Shown: piece after piece, positions 36,281 through 46,324 of the stretch
How positions within the stretch are numbered: position 1 is the first letter of the stretch
Layout of the letters: each line of letters opens with the position of its first letter
Assembly: GCA_964494345.1 (NCBI GenBank)
Contig: CAZBSI010000010.1
Coordinates: 1-64,000 of the forward strand
Length of the DNA stretch: 64,000 nt
Source: DTKD01 sp964494345
GTDB lineage: Bacteria > Armatimonadota > UBA5829
Reading direction: 5' to 3'
Translations under genes and position numbers: made by a program
The notes under the pieces: model-generated
Databases searched by the model: none
What the model was told of the DNA's origin: nothing
Seen by the model: only the letters and a program-made list of their open reading frames with translations

Positions 36281-38982
36281 ATGAGACGTGCGTTATTCTT
36301 ATTTGTCGCATTGATCACGTTGTTGTCGCAGTGCCAATTTGCTGCGTTTGCAGACAATTCTGTCGTCGTCGATGACGGCACAAATGCCTGGGGATACACC
36401 AGTGACGGTACGGGCGCTGCTGAAGTCACATCCGGTGGTCCTGTAGTTACACTCAACTCAGATGGTGATGTCAACATTAATGCTGCTGGCACAACCAATA
36501 TCACTGGTGACGGCACAGTCGGCGGCAACCTCGGCGTGACCGGCGATATCTCCGGCGCTGCGATCTCCGGCGACAGCATTGCTGTAACTGGCAACGGCAC
36601 AGTCGGCGGCAACCTCGGCGTGACCGGCGATATCTCCGGCGCTGCGATCTCCGGCGACAGCATTGCTGTAACTGGCAACGGCACAGTCGGCGGCAACCTC
36701 GGCGTGACCGGCAACGGCACAGTCGGCGGCAACCTCGGCGTGACCGGTGACATCTCCGGCGCTGCGATCTCCGGCGACAGCATTGCTGTAACTGGCAACG
36801 GCACGGTCGGCGGTAACCTCGGCGTGACCGGCGATGGCACAGTCGGTGGCAACCTCGGCGTGATCGGCANNNNNNNNNNNNNNNNNNNNNNNNNNNNNNN
36901 NNNNNNNNNNNNNNNNNNNNNNNNNNNNNNNNNNNNNNNNNNNNNNNNNNNNNNNNNNNNNNNNNNNNNAACCTCGGCGTGACCGGCGATGGCACAGTCG
37001 GTGGCAACCTCGGCGTGATCGGCAACGGCACAATCAGCGGCGATCTCGGCGTGACCGGCGACGGCGTAGTCGGCGGTAACCTCGGTGTGGTCGGCAACCT
37101 CTCCGGCGCTGCGATTTCTGGCGACAGCATCACTGTTACCGGCGCTGTTGACGGCGACAGCCTCAACATTAACGGCGGCGCCGCCACTATCGACAATGCC
37201 GGCAACATCTCCGGTGCTGCGATTTCTGGCGGCAGCATTGCTGTGACCGGCAACGGCACAGTCGGCGGCGACCTCGGCGTGAGCGGTAACCTTGGCGTGA
37301 CTGGCAACGGCACAGTCGCCGGCAACCTCGGCGTGGCCGGTGACATCTCCGGCGCTGCGATTTCTGGTGACAGCATTGCAGTGACTGGCAACGGTTCAGT
37401 CGGCGGTGACCTTGGCGTGACCGGCGCTGCCACAATCGGCAACGGCGCTGCCATTACCGGTGGAACAACCACCGACACTCTCGACGTTACAGGCGCTGCA
37501 ACAATTGCTGGCCCTCTGACTGCAAGCGGCGGTGCTGCCATAACTGGCGGCGCGACTGCTGATACCCTTGGTGTGACCGGAACTGCGACAGTTGGCGGCG
37601 CATTTACTGCTAATAGCGGTGCGACGATCAACGGTGGAACCACCACTGATACCCTCGACGTGACTGGCAGCGCTGCTGTCGGCGGCGATCTTGGCGTAGC
37701 TGGCAACAGCACGGTTGGCGGCAATCTTGGCGTGACCGGCGCTGCGACAGTCAATGGCGCGTTCACTGCAAACAATGGCGCGACCATTAACAATGGCGCG
37801 ACGGTCAATGGCTTGTTGACTGCAAACAATGGCGCTGAAATCAACGGCAACACCGACATCTACGGCGATGCTTATGTTGACGGCGATGTCTATTCTACCG
37901 GCGACGGCACATTCGAGGGCAACCTTGACGTGTTCGGCAATGCGAACATCGATGGTGACACGAGAGTTGGCGGCACGCTGACTGTTGATGACGGTGCGAT
38001 TATTGCGGGCGGCGCTTCCATTACTGGCGGCGCAACCATCGACACCCTTGGTGTTACCGGAACTGCGACCGTTGGTGGTCTTCTTACTGCTAATGGCGGA
38101 GCCAACATCAACGGCGCCACCAATATCGTTGGCAATACGACCGTTACCGGCGTTACGACTCTTAACGGCGCGACCACTGTAAACAGCGGTCTTTTCACTG
38201 CTAATGCAGGCGCCGCTATCAATAACGGCGCGACCATTTCCGGTGGCGCGACTATCACTGGCGGAACCACTACCGACACGCTTCACGTGACGGGCAACGC
38301 CGACATCGACGGCAATGCTAATATTGGCGGCGATGCTAACATCGATGGTGATGCTAACGTTGGCGGCGACGCTAACATTGCTGGTGATGCCAATGTTGCT
38401 GGCGACGCCAATATCGATGGTGATGCTAACGTTGGCGGCGACGCCAACATTGCTGGTGATGCTAATGTTGCTGGCGACGCCAATATCGATGGCGATGCTA
38501 ACGTTGGCGGCGACGCTAACATTGCAGGCAATGCTGTTATTGACGGCGATGCTTATGTCGGCGGTCTGAGCACCCTCGACGGCGGCGCTATTGTCAACAA
38601 TGGTCTCGTTGTCACTGGTGGCGCTAACATCAGTGGCGGAATTGTCAACAACTACGATGGTATCACCGAGGCTGGCCGAATCAGCGGCGTTTTTGACGGC
38701 GTAGCTCCTATGGATGCTGTGAACCTTCGACAGTTGCGCGGTCTGGAGACCAAGCTCAGCGCTGGTATCGCTTCCATCGCTGCTCTTTCTTCCATTCCTC
38801 AGCCTATTTGCGACAAGAACTATGCTGTGGGCGCAGGCTATGGCCATTACAACGGCGAGAGCGCGTTCGCCGTTGGCGTAAGAGCCAATATTCCTGAGAG
38901 CTGCATCAGCGTAAGCGCAGGAATGGGCTTCTCCTCTAATAGCTCCCCTGCTGCAAATGCGGGCGTAAGCTACAGCTTCTAA
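36281..38982 (+). CDS. Trimeric autotransporter (YadA-like) adhesin, highly repetitive; contains assembly gap
   Basis: This is a surface adhesin. A signal peptide (MRRALFLFVALITLLSQCQF, then AAFA) leads into a long passenger of glycine-rich repeats. A 28-residue unit (GNGTVGGNLGVTGDISG plus AAISGDSIAVT) occurs several times at the start. TTDTLDVTGAATI-type units follow, then a hexapeptide stretch of DANIDG/DANVGG/DANIAG/DANVAG. The end has RISGVFDGVAPMDAVNLRQLRGL, a YadA-type stalk-to-anchor junction, then a short beta-barrel anchor (VGAGYGHYNGESAFAVGVRA, ending GVSYSF with terminal Phe). The frame differs on the two sides of the 100-N gap because the gap length is arbitrary. Merging the identical 55-bp ends that flank the gap restores one frame. 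The ATG has AAGGAGG 11 bp upstream. Confidence 0.85.
36870..36969. other. Assembly gap of 100 N, flanked by identical 55-bp ends
   Basis: The 55 bases before the gap (36815-36869) are identical to the 55 after it (36970-37024). This is what a k-mer assembler leaves at a repeat junction. The gap may hide no sequence at all, or one or more collapsed repeats. Confidence 0.85.
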
Positions 38983-38993
38983 GCTGACTATCG

Positions 38994-39021
38994 GTGGAGC
39001 CGCAGAATATCGCGGCTCCAC
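38994..39021 (+). terminator. Hairpin terminator after the adhesin gene
   Basis: A perfect 10-bp stem GTGGAGCCGC/GCGGCTCCAC with an 8-base loop begins 11 bp after the stop. No T-run follows, so it may act as an RNA end stabiliser or a weak terminator. Confidence 0.6.
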
Positions 39022-39073
39022 TCACCACATTCGTACCTCGCTTCTATAATCAACTTTTAAGACATCTCCATCG

Positions 39074-39102
39074 TTGACCGTCATCGCCTGCTGTGCTAAC
39101 AT
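39074..39102 (+). promoter_or_regulatory. Promoter of the ilv genes
   Basis: TTGACC (39074-39079), a 17-bp spacer and extended -10 TGCTAACAT (TAACAT 39097-39102) are present. The message would carry a leader of about 130 nt before ilvD, containing only small hairpins such as GGCTG/CAGCC. No leader peptide rich in Leu, Ile or Val codons is seen. Confidence 0.55.
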
Positions 39103-39238
39103 ATAACGACACTTTTTCTTAATGTAAGAGCGCTTTTGCGGCGAGTGCCAAAATGGCTGAACCAGCCGCAAGCCGGCAGAGTATTAGCTATATCCGATCG
39201 CCGTTTATATATGGACAGGATTTTGTGGAGGTAAGCAG

Positions 39239-40939
39239 TTGAAAAGCGATGCAGTGCGCACAGGGATAGAACGAGCGGCCGCAAGGTCGTTGATTAAAGC
39301 TATGGGTTACACCGACGAGGAGATGTATCGACCTCTTATAGGCGTGGCCAACTCCTGGAACGAAATCGTGCCGGGCCATATTAACCTCGACAAGATCGCT
39401 GATTCGGTCAAGGCAGGGGTGAGGATGGCCGGTGGAACGCCGATGGAGTTCGGAGTCATCGGTATGTGCGACGGGATCGCGATGGGCCATGAGGGCATGC
39501 GTTACTCCCTGGTGACACGAGAGATCATCGCCGATTCAATCGAATGCATCGCCAAAGCCCACGCATTTGACGCACTAGTGCTTATCCCCAACTGCGACAA
39601 GATCGTGCCGGGTATGCTGATGGCGGCTGCACGAATCAATATCCCCACGGTGATTGTCAGCGGTGGGCCGATGATGGCGGGCCGATATCGTGGCAGAAAT
39701 ATATCCGTGCAGCAGATGTTCGAGGGCGCTGGTGCATTGCTCAGCGGCAGCATTACCGAAGATGACCTCTGCGAAATGGAGAACGAAGCCTGCCCTGGTT
39801 GCGGCAGTTGCGCGGGAATGTTTACTGCCAACTCTATGAACTGTCTTACAGAAGCGATCGGCATGGGTCTGCCCGGCAACGGCACCATTCCTGCTGTACA
39901 CGCTGCGCGAATCAGACTTGCCAAGCACGCTGGTATGAAGGTGATGGAGCTTTTGGAGAAGAATATCAAGCCACGCGATATTATGACCCCGGCCGCGTTT
40001 GCAAACGCACTGGCTGTGGATATGGCGTTGGGCTGCTCGACTAACACCACTCTGCACATCCCGGCCATCGCCCACGAAGCGAAAGTGCCGTTTGGGTTAG
40101 ATGACCTTAACAAAATCGCCAAAAGAACCCCGCATTTGACCACATTAAGCCCGGCTATTGCTCATCCTGAGCTGCTTGATAGCGACTCCTGTCAGCAGGC
40201 GATCCATCATATTCAGGACCTTGACGAGGCCGGCGGGGTATCCGTGGTGCTCAAGGAACTCAGCAAGAAAGGACTTATCGACCTCAACGTGAAGACGGTT
40301 ACCGGCCATTCCCTTGGGGAGAACATAGCTGCGGTTATAAATCGAAACCCCGACGTGGTCCGGCCTATAGACAATCCATACCATGAAGAGGGCGGGCTTA
40401 CGATTCTCAAGGGCAACCTCGCACCGGATGGATCGGTTGTAAAGCAATCCGCAGTCGAACCGGAGGCTTGGGTCTTCGAGGGGCCGGCGAGGGTTTTCGA
40501 GTGCGAGGACGATGCGGTGAGCGCGCTTCTGACTGGCAAGATCAACAAAGGCGAGGTCATCGTCATACGCAATGAAGGGCCAAGAGGCGGCCCCGGGATG
40601 CGAGAAATGCTGACGGCCACCGCCACTGTCTCCGGGATGGGGATGGGCAAGGACATAGCACTTATCACCGACGGCCGATTCTCCGGCGCTTCCCGCGGAG
40701 CGTGTATCGGCCATATATCCCCGGAAGCTGCATCCGGCGGGCCGATTGGCCTGCTTAAAGAAGGGGATATCATATCGATCGACATTCCGGGCAAGCGCCT
40801 GGATGTTAAGCTCTCGGACGAGGAGCTTGCGCAGCGGCGTGCGGAGTGGAAAGCTCCGGAGCCGAGGGTGAAGGAGGGATATCTCGCGCGTTACGCGCGG
40901 ATGGTCTCATCGGCTTCAACAGGCGCGATCATAGAATAA
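39239..40939 (+). CDS. ilvD: Dihydroxy-acid dehydratase
   Basis: It dehydrates 2,3-dihydroxy-acids to the 2-keto acids for valine, isoleucine and leucine, using an Fe-S cluster. Of the 566 aa, the signatures NCDKIVPGMLMAAARINIP and PGCGSCAGMFTANSMNCLTE hold the cluster cysteines. The C-terminal ITDGRFSGASRG and GHISPEAASGGPIG complete the family pattern. TTG 39239 is the start, with GGAGGT 8 bp upstream; no ATG sits in a suitable place. ilvB, ilvN and ilvC follow on the same strand. Confidence 0.97.
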   Translation: MKSDAVRTGIERAAARSLIKAMGYTDEEMYRPLIGVANSWNEIVPGHINLDKIADSVKAGVRMAGGTPMEFGVIGMCDGIAMGHEGMRYSLVTREIIADSIECIAKAHAFDALVLIPNCDKIVPGMLMAAARINIPTVIVSGGPMMAGRYRGRNISVQQMFEGAGALLSGSITEDDLCEMENEACPGCGSCAGMFTANSMNCLTEAIGMGLPGNGTIPAVHAARIRLAKHAGMKVMELLEKNIKPRDIMTPAAFANALAVDMALGCSTNTTLHIPAIAHEAKVPFGLDDLNKIAKRTPHLTTLSPAIAHPELLDSDSCQQAIHHIQDLDEAGGVSVVLKELSKKGLIDLNVKTVTGHSLGENIAAVINRNPDVVRPIDNPYHEEGGLTILKGNLAPDGSVVKQSAVEPEAWVFEGPARVFECEDDAVSALLTGKINKGEVIVIRNEGPRGGPGMREMLTATATVSGMGMGKDIALITDGRFSGASRGACIGHISPEAASGGPIGLLKEGDIISIDIPGKRLDVKLSDEELAQRRAEWKAPEPRVKEGYLARYARMVSSASTGAIIE

Positions 40940-40969
40940 TTCGGCTATCGACAATAAACGTCAGCGATA

Positions 40970-41015
40970 AGCCATCGGCTGACGAATGAATATGCGATAG
41001 CTGTAGTCGATGGCT
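40970..41015 (+). other. Leader hairpins before ilvB
   Basis: AGCCATCG (40970-40977) pairs with CGATGGCT (41008-41015) directly before the ilvB ribosome site AAGGTGA. CTATCG at 40945 could instead pair with CGATAG near 40995, giving mutually exclusive folds. Whether this regulates ilvB is unknown. Confidence 0.3.
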
Positions 41016-41029
41016 AAGGTGATTTTAAT

Positions 41030-42721
41030 ATGAGAATGAATGGAGCCAACGCCCTGGTCCAATCTCTGGTGGATCAGGGAATCGATATAATCTTCGGCAT
41101 ACCGGGCGGGGTGATGATTCCGATTTACGACGCCTTGTATGGCCGGACTGATCTTAAAAACATGCTTATGCGCCATGAACAGGGCGCGGGTCATGCAGCC
41201 GACGGATACGCGAGAGCTACCGGCAGGGTGGGGGTATGCTTTGCGACCTCAGGCCCGGGGGCAACCAATCTCGTCACTGCGCTTGCCAACGCGCATATGG
41301 ACTCGATTCCAGTGCTTGCGGTGACCGGGCAGGTCAGGACTACTGCTCTTGGCAAGGACGCATTTCAGGAAGCGGATATTACGGGCATCACTTTGCCGGT
41401 GACGAAACACAACTATCTGCTCAAAGACCCTAAGGACATACCGCAGGTCATTGCCGAGGCGCTCTACATCGCACGAACGGGCAGGCCGGGGCCGGTGCTG
41501 GTGGACATTCCTATGGATGTCTCTTTGGCACAGACGGAATACCAACCGGTGACTGAAGTACACATGCGCAGCTACTGTCCTGAGACCGAAGTCGACGTAG
41601 CTATGGTGGAGCAGGCTGCCGAACTGATCGCCAAAGCGGAGCGACCGGTGATATACGCTGGCGGCGGGGTCATAACCTCTGGCGCTTCGGAAGAACTGAC
41701 CAGGCTGTCTGAGAAGACGCATATTCTGGTGACCAATACTCTTCTGGGAAAAGGAGCCATTTCGGAGTATCACCCGCATTCATTAGGTATGCTCGGAATG
41801 CACGGCACCGCTTATGCGAACCACGCCGTCAACGAAAGCGACCTGCTGATCGCTGTCGGCGCTCGATTCGACGACAGAGTGACCGGCAAGCTGACGGCGT
41901 TTGCCCAGGGTGCGAAGATCATCCATATAGATATCGACCCTGCCGAAATCGACAAAACGATGCACGCTACGGTGCCGCTGGTGGGAGACTGCAAAGAGGT
42001 ACTATCGCTGCTCGTCGAAAAGGTGCAGCCACGCGGCGAGACCGAATGGAACAAGCAGGTGATGCAGTGGAAAAACGAGTATGCCTTGCGGTGTCCGCTG
42101 GATAACGGCGAGCTTATGCCGCAGTGCATCATCTCGAAAATCTCCGATATTACCAAAGGCGAGGCGATAATTGTGACCGACGTGGGTCAGCATCAGATGT
42201 TCGCCGCGTTATATTATAAATGTACAAAGCCACGGCGATGGATGTCGTCGGGCGGGCTTGGCACGATGGGCTATGGATTCCCTTCGGCTATCGGCGCGCA
42301 GGTGGGTTGCCCGGATCTACCGGTCTTCGCGGTTTGTGGGGACGGCGGGTTCCAGATGACCCTGCAGGAACTGGCCGTGGCGGTAGAGCACAAGCTGCCT
42401 ATTAAAATAGCGTTGCTAAACAACGGCTACCTCGGAATGGTGCGCCAGTGGCAGGAGTTGTTCTGGGACGGACGCTATTCAGGAGTGGATATCTCCTCTC
42501 AGCCCGACTTCAAGATGCTTGCAGAGGCTTATGGGGCGTGCGGAATAAGGGTTACCAAACCCGACGAAGTGGATGGCGCCCTCAAAAAAGCGATGGAAGT
42601 TGACGATAGGCCGACACTGATCGACTTCCAGATCAATCCGCAGGAAAACGTGTTTCCGATGATCCCGGCTGGCCAGAGCATAGAAGAGATGATGGTCAAC
42701 AGGCCGAAGGGGAGTGAGTGA
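41030..42721 (+). CDS. ilvB: Acetolactate synthase, large (catalytic) subunit
   Basis: This thiamine diphosphate enzyme makes acetolactate or acetohydroxybutyrate. In 563 aa, GIPGGVMIPIYDAL and RHEQGAGHAADGYARATG form the cofactor-activating Glu region. FATSGPGATNLVT and GARFDDRVTGKL follow, and the ThDP/Mg motif is VCGDGGFQMTLQELA with NNGYLGMVRQWQELF. The ATG has AAGGTGA upstream. The ilvN start overlaps its end region, with the stop at 42721 and ilvN ATG at 42723, so the subunits are coupled. Confidence 0.97.
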   Translation: MRMNGANALVQSLVDQGIDIIFGIPGGVMIPIYDALYGRTDLKNMLMRHEQGAGHAADGYARATGRVGVCFATSGPGATNLVTALANAHMDSIPVLAVTGQVRTTALGKDAFQEADITGITLPVTKHNYLLKDPKDIPQVIAEALYIARTGRPGPVLVDIPMDVSLAQTEYQPVTEVHMRSYCPETEVDVAMVEQAAELIAKAERPVIYAGGGVITSGASEELTRLSEKTHILVTNTLLGKGAISEYHPHSLGMLGMHGTAYANHAVNESDLLIAVGARFDDRVTGKLTAFAQGAKIIHIDIDPAEIDKTMHATVPLVGDCKEVLSLLVEKVQPRGETEWNKQVMQWKNEYALRCPLDNGELMPQCIISKISDITKGEAIIVTDVGQHQMFAALYYKCTKPRRWMSSGGLGTMGYGFPSAIGAQVGCPDLPVFAVCGDGGFQMTLQELAVAVEHKLPIKIALLNNGYLGMVRQWQELFWDGRYSGVDISSQPDFKMLAEAYGACGIRVTKPDEVDGALKKAMEVDDRPTLIDFQINPQENVFPMIPAGQSIEEMMVNRPKGSE

Positions 42722-42722
42722 T

Positions 42723-43226
42723 ATGCCAAGACCAATGCAGCATACGATAACAGTACTGGTGGAAAATAAGCCCGGTGTGCTCGCCAGAGTGTCGGGGTTG
42801 TTTGCGCGAAGAGGGTTCAACATCGAGTCGTTGGCGGTTAGTATCACCGACGATCCCACGGTTTCGAGGATGACCATCGTCGTGACCGGGGATGATTCTA
42901 CTCTCGACCAAATCAACAAGCAGACTTGCAAGCTCATAGATGTCATCAAGCTGGTAGACTATAGCCAGATGCCCATTATTGAACGGGAACTCGCGCTGAT
43001 CAAAGTCAACGCTGACCAGGATTCAAGGGCGGCTATAATGCAGATTGTCGACATCTTCCGTGCTAAAATAATCGACATCAGCAGCCAATCGTTCACCGTC
43101 GAGGTGACGGGGGGAAGCGACAAAGTCGACGCCATTGAGGACCTTTTGCGGCCGTATGGGATTATGGAAGTCGTGCGGACGGGAAAGATCGCGATGGCTC
43201 GCGGCTCGCATACTGCGATGTCGTAA
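42723..43226 (+). CDS. ilvN: Acetolactate synthase, small (regulatory) subunit
   Basis: This regulatory subunit senses valine through an ACT domain. In 167 aa, ITVLVENKPGVLARVSGLFA and RGFNIESLAVSITDD are the ACT hallmarks, and the C-terminal ALIKVNADQDSRAAIMQIVDIF and PYGIMEVVRTGKIAMARG complete the usual two-domain protein. ATG 42723 is favoured over GTG 42714 because AAGGGGAG sits 8 bp before it. The gene directly follows ilvB. Confidence 0.95.
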   Translation: MPRPMQHTITVLVENKPGVLARVSGLFARRGFNIESLAVSITDDPTVSRMTIVVTGDDSTLDQINKQTCKLIDVIKLVDYSQMPIIERELALIKVNADQDSRAAIMQIVDIFRAKIIDISSQSFTVEVTGGSDKVDAIEDLLRPYGIMEVVRTGKIAMARGSHTAMS

Positions 43227-43313
43227 CGTTGAGAATACAATCTAAAGAGGGTGCAGTTACTCGGGGTGATTACCTCAAGGCCGTAACCTCTAACATCTAA
43301 AGTGGAGGGCGTA

Positions 43314-44315
<1,002 letters not shown>

Positions 44316-44339
44316 GTTGTTTTAGCATATCGGAAACGG

Positions 44340-44363
44340 GGAGCAGGGGTCAGCCTCTGCTCC
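44340..44363 (+). terminator. Terminator hairpin after ilvC
   Basis: GGAGCAGGGG and CCTCTGCTCC pair over 10 bp (one G-T pair) around TCAG, 24 bp after the ilvC stop. A weak T-containing stretch follows. It closes the ilvDBNC run. Confidence 0.65.
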
Positions 44364-44384
44364 TCACTTTGTAAATATATTTCT

Positions 44385-45401
44385 ATGAGATACCTGTTAA
44401 TCGTTTTGCTCGTGGTGGGCCTGATGTCGTCTGGAGTCAATGCTCAGGTGCAAGTCAAATCGCCGGTGAAGATAATCTTCGATACGGATATCGGTGACGA
44501 TATCGACGATGCTCTGGCGCTTGCGATGCTGCATGCTCTTGCGGACCGAGGTGAAGTCGAAATATTGGCGGTGACGATTAGCAAGGACAACCCCTGGTGC
44601 GCGGTTTATGCGGATATATTAAACTGCTTCTACGGGCGCCCGGATATCCCCATCGGAGTAGTGACTAACGGCAAGCGGCCCAATGACGGTTATGCTACCA
44701 CTGTGGCTTCTCGCAAAGTCGATGGGCAATTCGTTTATCCCAGAAACCTTGAATCGGGCACGATGGCTCCCAACGCTGTCGATCTTATGCGCCGCGTGCT
44801 CTCCCAGCAGCCGGACAACTCCGTAGTTATGATCAGCGTCGGCCCCAAGACCAACATCGCTCGGCTGCTTCAATCGAACCCGGATAAGCGATCCCCTATG
44901 AGCGGTATGGATATGATCAAAAGCAAAGTCAGCAATTATGTTATGATGGGCGGCGATTTCAGAGAATCTGCTGCGCCGGAGTTTAATATTAAAACTGATG
45001 CCGACGCTGCCCGCGAGGTTTTCAAAGACTGGCCGACGCCGATTGTGATAAGTGGCTTTGATATCGGCAAGAAGGTATATTTCCCAGCCACCAGCATCGA
45101 AAAAGACTACGGATATGTTAAGGATCATCCGGTAGCGGAGGCATATCGCGCCTATGCAAAAATGCCTTATGATCGCCCGACGTGGGATTTGACCGCTGTT
45201 CTTTACGCCGCACGTCCGGATCACGGCTATTTTCATCTATCTGAGCCGGGGCAGGTGACTGTCGACGAGAAAGCGGTGACACATTTTACTCCAGCTAAGG
45301 ACGGCAAGCACCGCTATTTCATCCTCCCGGACGACCAATGCGGCGCGGTCTTGCAGGCGTGTATCAAACTGGCTTCGTCGCCACCGGGTGCAAAAGAGTA
45401 G
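44385..45401 (+). CDS. Secreted inosine/uridine-preferring nucleoside hydrolase
   Basis: The protein has 338 aa, with signal peptide MRYLLIVLLVVGLMSSGVNA. Nucleoside hydrolase motif IIFDTDIGDDIDDALALAML binds calcium. NYVMMGGDFRESAAPEFNIKTD is the second ligand and substrate region, and WDLTAVLYAARP follows. It hydrolyses ribonucleosides to base and ribose. A periplasmic location suggests scavenging. The next ORF begins 2 bp after its stop. Confidence 0.9.
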   Translation: MRYLLIVLLVVGLMSSGVNAQVQVKSPVKIIFDTDIGDDIDDALALAMLHALADRGEVEILAVTISKDNPWCAVYADILNCFYGRPDIPIGVVTNGKRPNDGYATTVASRKVDGQFVYPRNLESGTMAPNAVDLMRRVLSQQPDNSVVMISVGPKTNIARLLQSNPDKRSPMSGMDMIKSKVSNYVMMGGDFRESAAPEFNIKTDADAAREVFKDWPTPIVISGFDIGKKVYFPATSIEKDYGYVKDHPVAEAYRAYAKMPYDRPTWDLTAVLYAARPDHGYFHLSEPGQVTVDEKAVTHFTPAKDGKHRYFILPDDQCGAVLQACIKLASSPPGAKE

Positions 45402-45403
45402 AT

Positions 45404-45847
45404 ATGAGCAACAGAACTGCTAAAGAGACTGCTTTGGACTATTTCGCGCAAAAGTATAGCTGCGCGGAATCTGTGCTGTTAGGATTGGTGGAAGCGCACG
45501 GTATCGACTGCCCTAATGCGCCAAGGATCGCCAGCGGATTCGGCGGAGGGGTTGGGTCTTTCGGAGAGATATGCGGAGCGATTTCCGGAGCGGTTATGGT
45601 TTTGGGACTAAAATTCGGCCGGGATTCAGTCGATGCCGAGCAAAAGGTTATATGTTACGATAAAGTGAGCCGACTTCTCGAAGCGTTTGAAAGTGAGTTC
45701 GGCTCTGTCAGATGCGAGGTGTTGACAGGGTGCGTGATGCGAACCCCGGAAGGAAAAGCCCGGGCAAAAGAGCTTGATCTCCACAATACATTGTGTCCGA
45801 AATTTGTAGCTTTCGCAGCAGAAACCGCATCCGAGCTGATAAAATAA
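45404..45847 (+). CDS. C_GCAxxG_C_C family protein
   Basis: The protein has 147 aa. YSCAESVLLGLVEAHG, GFGGGVGSFGEICGAISGAV and a later LTGCVMRTPEG with CPKFV give the family's spaced cysteines and GxGxG patch, proposed to bind a metal or redox centre. One DUF-like domain, no signal peptide. ATG 45404 is used, not the longer frame from 45338 inside the preceding gene. It overlaps none of its neighbour but is almost certainly co-transcribed with the nucleoside hydrolase. Function is unknown. Confidence 0.85.
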   Translation: MSNRTAKETALDYFAQKYSCAESVLLGLVEAHGIDCPNAPRIASGFGGGVGSFGEICGAISGAVMVLGLKFGRDSVDAEQKVICYDKVSRLLEAFESEFGSVRCEVLTGCVMRTPEGKARAKELDLHNTLCPKFVAFAAETASELIK

Positions 45848-45888
45848 ACAGAGCCGAATAAACGAAGTGAGCAGGCAGTTCGTATTCC

Positions 45889-46226
45889 GTCATTTCGAGC
45901 AAGGTGAGAAATCTGCGCACAATGTCATTTCGAACGCAGTGAGAAATCTGCTTTTCTTGACGAAGCGAGCAGCCCGCGCACATCGTCATTTCGAGCAAGG
46001 CGAAAAATGTGCGCACAATGTCATTTCGAACGCAGTGAGAAATCTGCTTTTCTTGACGAAGCGANNNNNNNNNNNNNNNNNNNNNNNNNNNNNNNNNNNN
46101 NNNNNNNNNNNNNNNNNNNNNNNNNNNNNNNNNNNNNNNNNNNNNNNNNNNNNNNNNNNNNNNNAAGGCGAAAAATGTGCGCACAATGTCATTTCGAACG
46201 CAGTGAGAAATCTGCTTTTTCGGGAC
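45889..46226. repeat. 96-bp tandem repeat built from GTCATTTCGA units
   Basis: GTCATTTCGA starts at 45889, 45924, 45985, 46020 and, after the gap, 46188. The first and third, and the second and fourth, are exactly 96 bp apart. Each unit continues with a variant of GAGAAATCTGC. A further single copy stands at 27181. This resembles dispersed intergenic repeats seen many times in some bacterial genomes. Confidence 0.85.
46065..46164. other. Assembly gap of 100 N inside the tandem repeat
   Basis: Exactly 100 N interrupt the array. Unlike the gap at 36870, its two ends are not identical 55-mers, so real sequence, probably more repeat units, is missing. Confidence 0.85.
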
Positions 46227-46324
46227 GGGCTGCAATACCGGCTAATGAACCTCTTTACCGCATAACCGGTAAAGACTAATAAGCGACGGCATAGCCGCCG
46301 CATTTTGAGCTTAAAGGTGAAGTG

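Larger units (their letters stand above)
45848..46324. other. Intergenic stretch of tandem repeats and a gap
   Basis: No gene is supported. Predicted ORFs on both strands here are translations of the tandem repeats and the N-run. The stretch ends with the leuA ribosome site AAGGTGA. Confidence 0.7.

Noticed and set aside
36458..39021. Long minus-strand ORFs opposite the adhesin
   Set aside because: They are frame shadows of a highly repetitive gene, made of Ser/Arg/Cys- or Pro/Val-rich strings.
45867..46265. ORFs across the 96-bp repeats and the N-run
   Set aside because: They are translations of intergenic repeats and placeholder bases.
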